Shown here: one piece after another, positions 60,075 to 64,000 of the stretch | Numbering within the stretch: the first letter of the stretch is position 1 | How the letters are laid out: every line of letters starts with the position of its first letter | From: Gordionus sp. m RMFG-2023 | Taxonomy: Eukaryota > Nematomorpha > Gordioida > Chordodea > Parachordodidae | Assembly (NCBI RefSeq): GCF_954871325.1 | Contig: NC_088777.1 | Location: forward strand, 32,713,366 to 32,777,365 | Length of the DNA: 64,000 nucleotides | Reading direction: 5' to 3' | The notes under the pieces: model-generated | Told to the model about the DNA's origin: nothing | What the model saw: only the letters and a program-made list of their open reading frames with translations | Database searches by the model: none | Program-made: the position numbers and the translations under genes

Positions 60075-60760
60075 TAAGTAAATTTATACCCTATTTTTTT
60101 GTGACATAATAATTTACTATGTTATTTATATATTAAGTTATCTATATTATTTTATATAGATAAGAATAACAATAAATTCTCTTATACATAGGAATCTTAT
60201 CTTTTCAAAAAAATATGATATTCTTTTTTATACACTTATTTTAAGATAAGTCAATTTAAATTATATCTCACAACAGAGAATCAAATTCAATAATATAAAA
60301 TTTACATCTATTATTCTATTCAAACAAAATAATTTAATTACTAATTGGCTTTCAACTATTCTTTTGTAAAAAGTTAAATTTAAAAAAATTAATATTTTAA
60401 ATAGCAATAAATAATAATTAAACAAAAAAGTTAAATTTAAAAAAATTAATATTTTAAATAGCAATAAATAATAATTAAACAAAATATAAAACCTTTTTAG
60501 AAATGAGAATAGTTGGAGGCAAATGAATAATATAATCATTTTGTTTGTATAGATGTAAATTATATTTTTAAATTTGATCCTTTCTCTCTCTCTGTTAGAT
60601 TTAATTGAAATGGACTTATCCTAAAATAAATAGAAAATAAGATTGGATTCCTAGGTATATTGCTTATCTATATAAAATAATATAGATAATTTAAAAAATA
60701 TATAAATAACATAGTAAATTAATATGTTACGCAAAATTAGGGTATAAATTTACTCATAAG
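60075..60760. repeat. Inverted repeat with internal 57-bp tandem duplication
   Basis: The left arm 60075-60215 (AAGTAAATTTATACCCTA, ACTATGTTATTTATATATTA, GTTATCTATATTATTTTATA) is mirrored at 60630-60760. A 57-bp unit is exactly duplicated at 60371-60427 and 60428-60484. It abuts the first recognisable Helitron codons and may have displaced the N-terminal part of that gene. Confidence 0.65.
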
Positions 60761-63700
60761 ATGAAGTAGCTATGATTTTTACAAATGATGATGGTGAACC
60801 CCCATTTGAACGGGATATCAAGGTCTATCCTCGAGTTGATGGTAGTGATCTGATAAATATAAATATATTAAGCCCTAATCTTGATCCAATGGTATATCCT
60901 CTATTATTTCCTTTTGGTGACCCTGGTTGGAAACCAGATTTAAAGGGTGAAGATGCAGGGCGTACAAGGGCAAATATCTCACTACTACAGTTTAAAATAT
61001 TTAGATTAACAATTCGTGAAAATGAAATAAACCCAATCCTTTTTGTTGGGAAATTATCACAACAATATATTGTTGATTCCTATTTACAGGTCGAGGCGAA
61101 TAATTTAAATTTTATTAGACAAAATCAGCCAAAATTACGAGTAGATAAATATTCTGGATTAATGGACTATTTGGAAACAAAGTCAAACAATATAATTCCC
61201 GGTAAAGCAGTAATATTACCATCATCCTTTCAAGGTTCTCAAAGAAATATGCGAGAACGCTATCACGATGCAATGGCCATTGTGCTCAAATTTGGCAAAC
61301 CTGATTTGTCTATTACTTTTACATGCAATCCTAATTGGCGTGAAATTAAGGAAAATCTATTTCCCGGGCAAAGTCTTGCAGATAGCCAGATTTAATAGCC
61401 CGTGTTTTTAAATTGAAATTAAATGAATTATTGTTCGATATAAATAAAAAAAATATATTTGGTAAATCTATGGCTTTTATATATACAATCGAGTTCCAAA
61501 AAAGAGGTTTGCCTCATGCCCATATACTTATTATTTTAAACGATGATAGCAAAATTGAAACATCTCAAGCTATAGATAAATTTGTTTGTGCCGAAATGCC
61601 AGATGAAATTCTCGAACCTAAACTTTTTCAGATTGTTACCCATTTTATGATACATGGTCCTTGCGGGATATTTAACCCCAAATCGCCTTGCATGGAAAAT
61701 GGCATATGTACCAAAAAATTTCCTAAGGATTTTCAAATGGAAACAAGACCAAATATTGATGGGTATCCATATTATAAAAGGCGAGATAATGGTATTACAA
61801 TTCTTTCCGGTAAACCTACGGATAATCATTATGTTATTCCATATAATCGATATCTAATGTTAAAATTCAATGCTCATATTAACGTGGAAATTTGTACATC
61901 TATTAAATCGGTAAAATATATCTTTAAGTATATTTATAAGGGCTATGACTGTACTAATGTTGACATTAATGTTGCTTCAAATATAAATATTTATGACGAA
62001 ATTAAATCACATTTAAATGCGCGATATGTGAGTGCATGTGAATCAATGTGTAGATTATTAGAAAATAATATGCATGACCGCTCGCACGCTGTTATTCGCT
62101 TAGGAATTCATTTACCTTTACAACAGCCAGTATATTTCACTGCTGGACATGAAAGAGATGCTTTATTGAGATCAGAAAATAAACATACTACTTTAACGGC
62201 AAGGTTTGAGTTAAATAAGACAGATCTAGATGCTAGACAATATCTTTATGGGGAAATACCTTATCATTATGTGTTTACAAATTACCATTGGAAACTAAGA
62301 AAAAAACGATTAAATGTAATTTCGAGAATGTATTCCGTTCATCCTAATTCTGGTGAATGATTCTTCCTTCGATTATTATTTCTTCATGTTTGCGGGGCTA
62401 CAAGTTTTGATTATTTAAAAACTATTAATGGAATTTTAATGAGTACTTTTAAAGAGGCAGCTATTAAAAGAAATTTGTTATCAGATGATAAAGAGTGGGA
62501 ATCATGCTTAGAAGAGAGATCAATATATAAAATGCCGCACAACTTCGCCTTTATCTGCATTTTTTGTCAGCCTGAAAATCCTGCATATCTATGGAATAGG
62601 TTCAGATTTATGATGATTGAAGATTATTTGCGTCAATATTCAGAAGTAATTGCAATAAACATGGCTTTAATCGACATTGAAAGCGTTTTTCTTGATCATG
62701 GTTTATGCTGTCAAAGTTTGATCTTCCTTCACCTACAAAATTCCCCCAAAACAACATTATGATGCCCATGTTGAAGCTGCCGATATCAATCGAGCGTATA
62801 TCTAAATTAAACATATTACAAAAATATGCTTTTGATTTAATTATACAAGCGATTGAATTAGAAAATATTCCAGAAAGATATTTCTTCGTGGATGGCCCTG
62901 GAGGTTCAGGTAAAACGTATCTTTACAATACCTTAATGTGTTATATGAGAGCAAAAAATCAAATTGTATTTCCTTTAGCAACCGCCGGCATATTCTCTAT
63001 TCTTTTAAAGGGGGGAAGAACCATCCATAGCGGATTTAAATTACCTGTGCCTATCTTTGAAACTTCTACATCCCATATGAATTTACATAGTTCGCTAGCT
63101 CTAGATATTAAAAATAGCAAATTGATTATTATTGATGAGGCCACAATGATGACTAAACAAAACACGCTTTGCGATGCATTGACCGATTACTTAAAGACAT
63201 TATGAAAAATTCCCACCCATTTGGCGGAAAAGTTATTTTATTAGGTGGTGATTTTAGACAGACTTTATCAGTAGTGCCTAAAGGCTCCAAAGTGTATATT
63301 ATAGAGTCCTGTATAAAAAGTTCAGATTTATGGAGCCTTTTTAAAATAATACATTTGATTGATAATATGCGTATTCCATCAGAGCAAGTTGATTACAATG
63401 CTTGGTTACTTAAAATTGGAGATGGGCAGGCTATCAAGCAGCAATTCTGATCTTCCTACAAATAGTGTTGAAATCCCACCTTATTTGCTTGAAAATGATT
63501 CATTAATAAAATGTGTGTATGGTAATTCTATAGAAATTGCTGATATAGATAGTCTTTCAACTAAAATAATATTAACCACCAAAAATAAAATTGCACTTAC
63601 CCTCAACAACGATATCATTAATAAAATTCAGGCCCTATCAAACATTATTATAGTGCAGATTCCATTGAAAGCGATAATAAGGATGATATAATAAATTTTC

Positions 63701-64000
63701 CAATAGAATTTTTGCATTCACAAACTCCATCCGGTATGCCACCTCACAAGCTAACACTTAAGGTTGGTACAATTGTTATGCTATTACGCAACTTGAGCCC
63801 AAAGAAAGGACTTTGTAATGGTACCCGTTTAATCATACGACATTTACATATTAATTTTATCGACGCTGAGGTATTGACAGGCACTAATAAGGGTTATCGA
63901 GTTTTTCTCCCACGAATAGATCTAGCTCCAAATGACTCTCAGTTACCATTTACTTTAAAAAGACGACAGTTTCCTATAATTCCCGCTTTTGTGATTACAA
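60757..64000 (+). pseudogene. Helitron Rep-helicase gene, broken, runs off window end
   Basis: Helitron transposase of the rolling-circle type. The first part has GEPPFERDIKVYPR and DPMVYPLLFPFGDPGW (Helitron N-terminal domain). The Rep nuclease has KRGLPHAHIL (two metal-binding His, about 61500-61530) and VKYIFKYIYKGYD with the catalytic Tyr region (about 61911-61950). The Pif1-type helicase has GPGGSGKT (Walker A, 62894-62917), LIIIDEA (Walker B, about 63122-63142), GGDFRQTLSVV (about 63245) and PKKGLCNGTRLI (about 63800). Breaks: frame changes near 61390, 62700, 63175, 63440 and 63650, and a TGA at 62358-62360 where an Arg is usual. The frame is open to the window edge. The extreme N-terminus is missing. 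Few breaks in over 1000 codons suggest moderate age. Confidence 0.92.

Overview
This is a eukaryotic, very AT-rich stretch of about 64 kb made almost entirely of transposable elements and satellite-like repeats. It holds one clear host gene. I see no rRNA, tRNA or CRISPR. Spliceosomal introns, piggyBac, RTE, Harbinger, zinc-finger hAT and Helitron remnants together suggest an invertebrate or early-branching animal. The host gene has tiny introns (41-42 bp) and a ribosomal-protein C-terminus unlike that of vertebrates, so a fast-evolving or parasitic lineage is possible. I cannot name a species.

Layout. 0.8-3.1 kb: a decayed full-length gene of a transposase-like family, followed by a terminal repeat (GGTCATTCC type) also found at 24.6, 44 and 52.6 kb. 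4-6.2 kb: two SINE-like copies and a minisatellite. 9.4-10.4 kb: a degenerate CT-rich repeat. 10.45-14.2 kb: an old hAT element with a second hAT-type element inside it, both with target-site duplications. 15 kb: a Gypsy fossil fragment. 16.6-21.5 kb: a hAT element holding two MITEs and an RTE LINE, the LINE itself split by another MITE. 21.7-24.4 kb: a second hAT with perfect target duplication, containing a LINE fragment.

28.5-37.9 kb is the most striking structure. Two inverted arrays of a ~119-bp satellite (about 5 units on the left, about 34 on the right) meet at a palindrome. A TA-duplicating mariner/IS630-type element sits exactly at the palindrome centre. Inside that element lies a hAT element with an almost intact BED-type transposase gene. 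38.95-41.4 kb: a related mariner/IS630 element with DD34E transposase and inverted arms built of 21-bp tandem repeats, inserted precisely in another satellite.

44.4-52.0 kb: one RTE LINE (minus strand) split by a 5.87-kb hAT-type element with a perfect 8-bp duplication. 52.8-56.6 kb: host RPL10 (ribosomal protein uL16), minus strand, six exons, with a piggyBac remnant in its last, 2.8-kb intron. 57-64 kb: two Helitron-like 5' termini, a Harbinger transposase fragment, minisatellites, and a broken Helitron Rep-helicase gene running off the window end.

Only RPL10 looks to be under host selection. The rest records repeated rounds of insertion, with target-site duplications giving a relative order of events at several loci.
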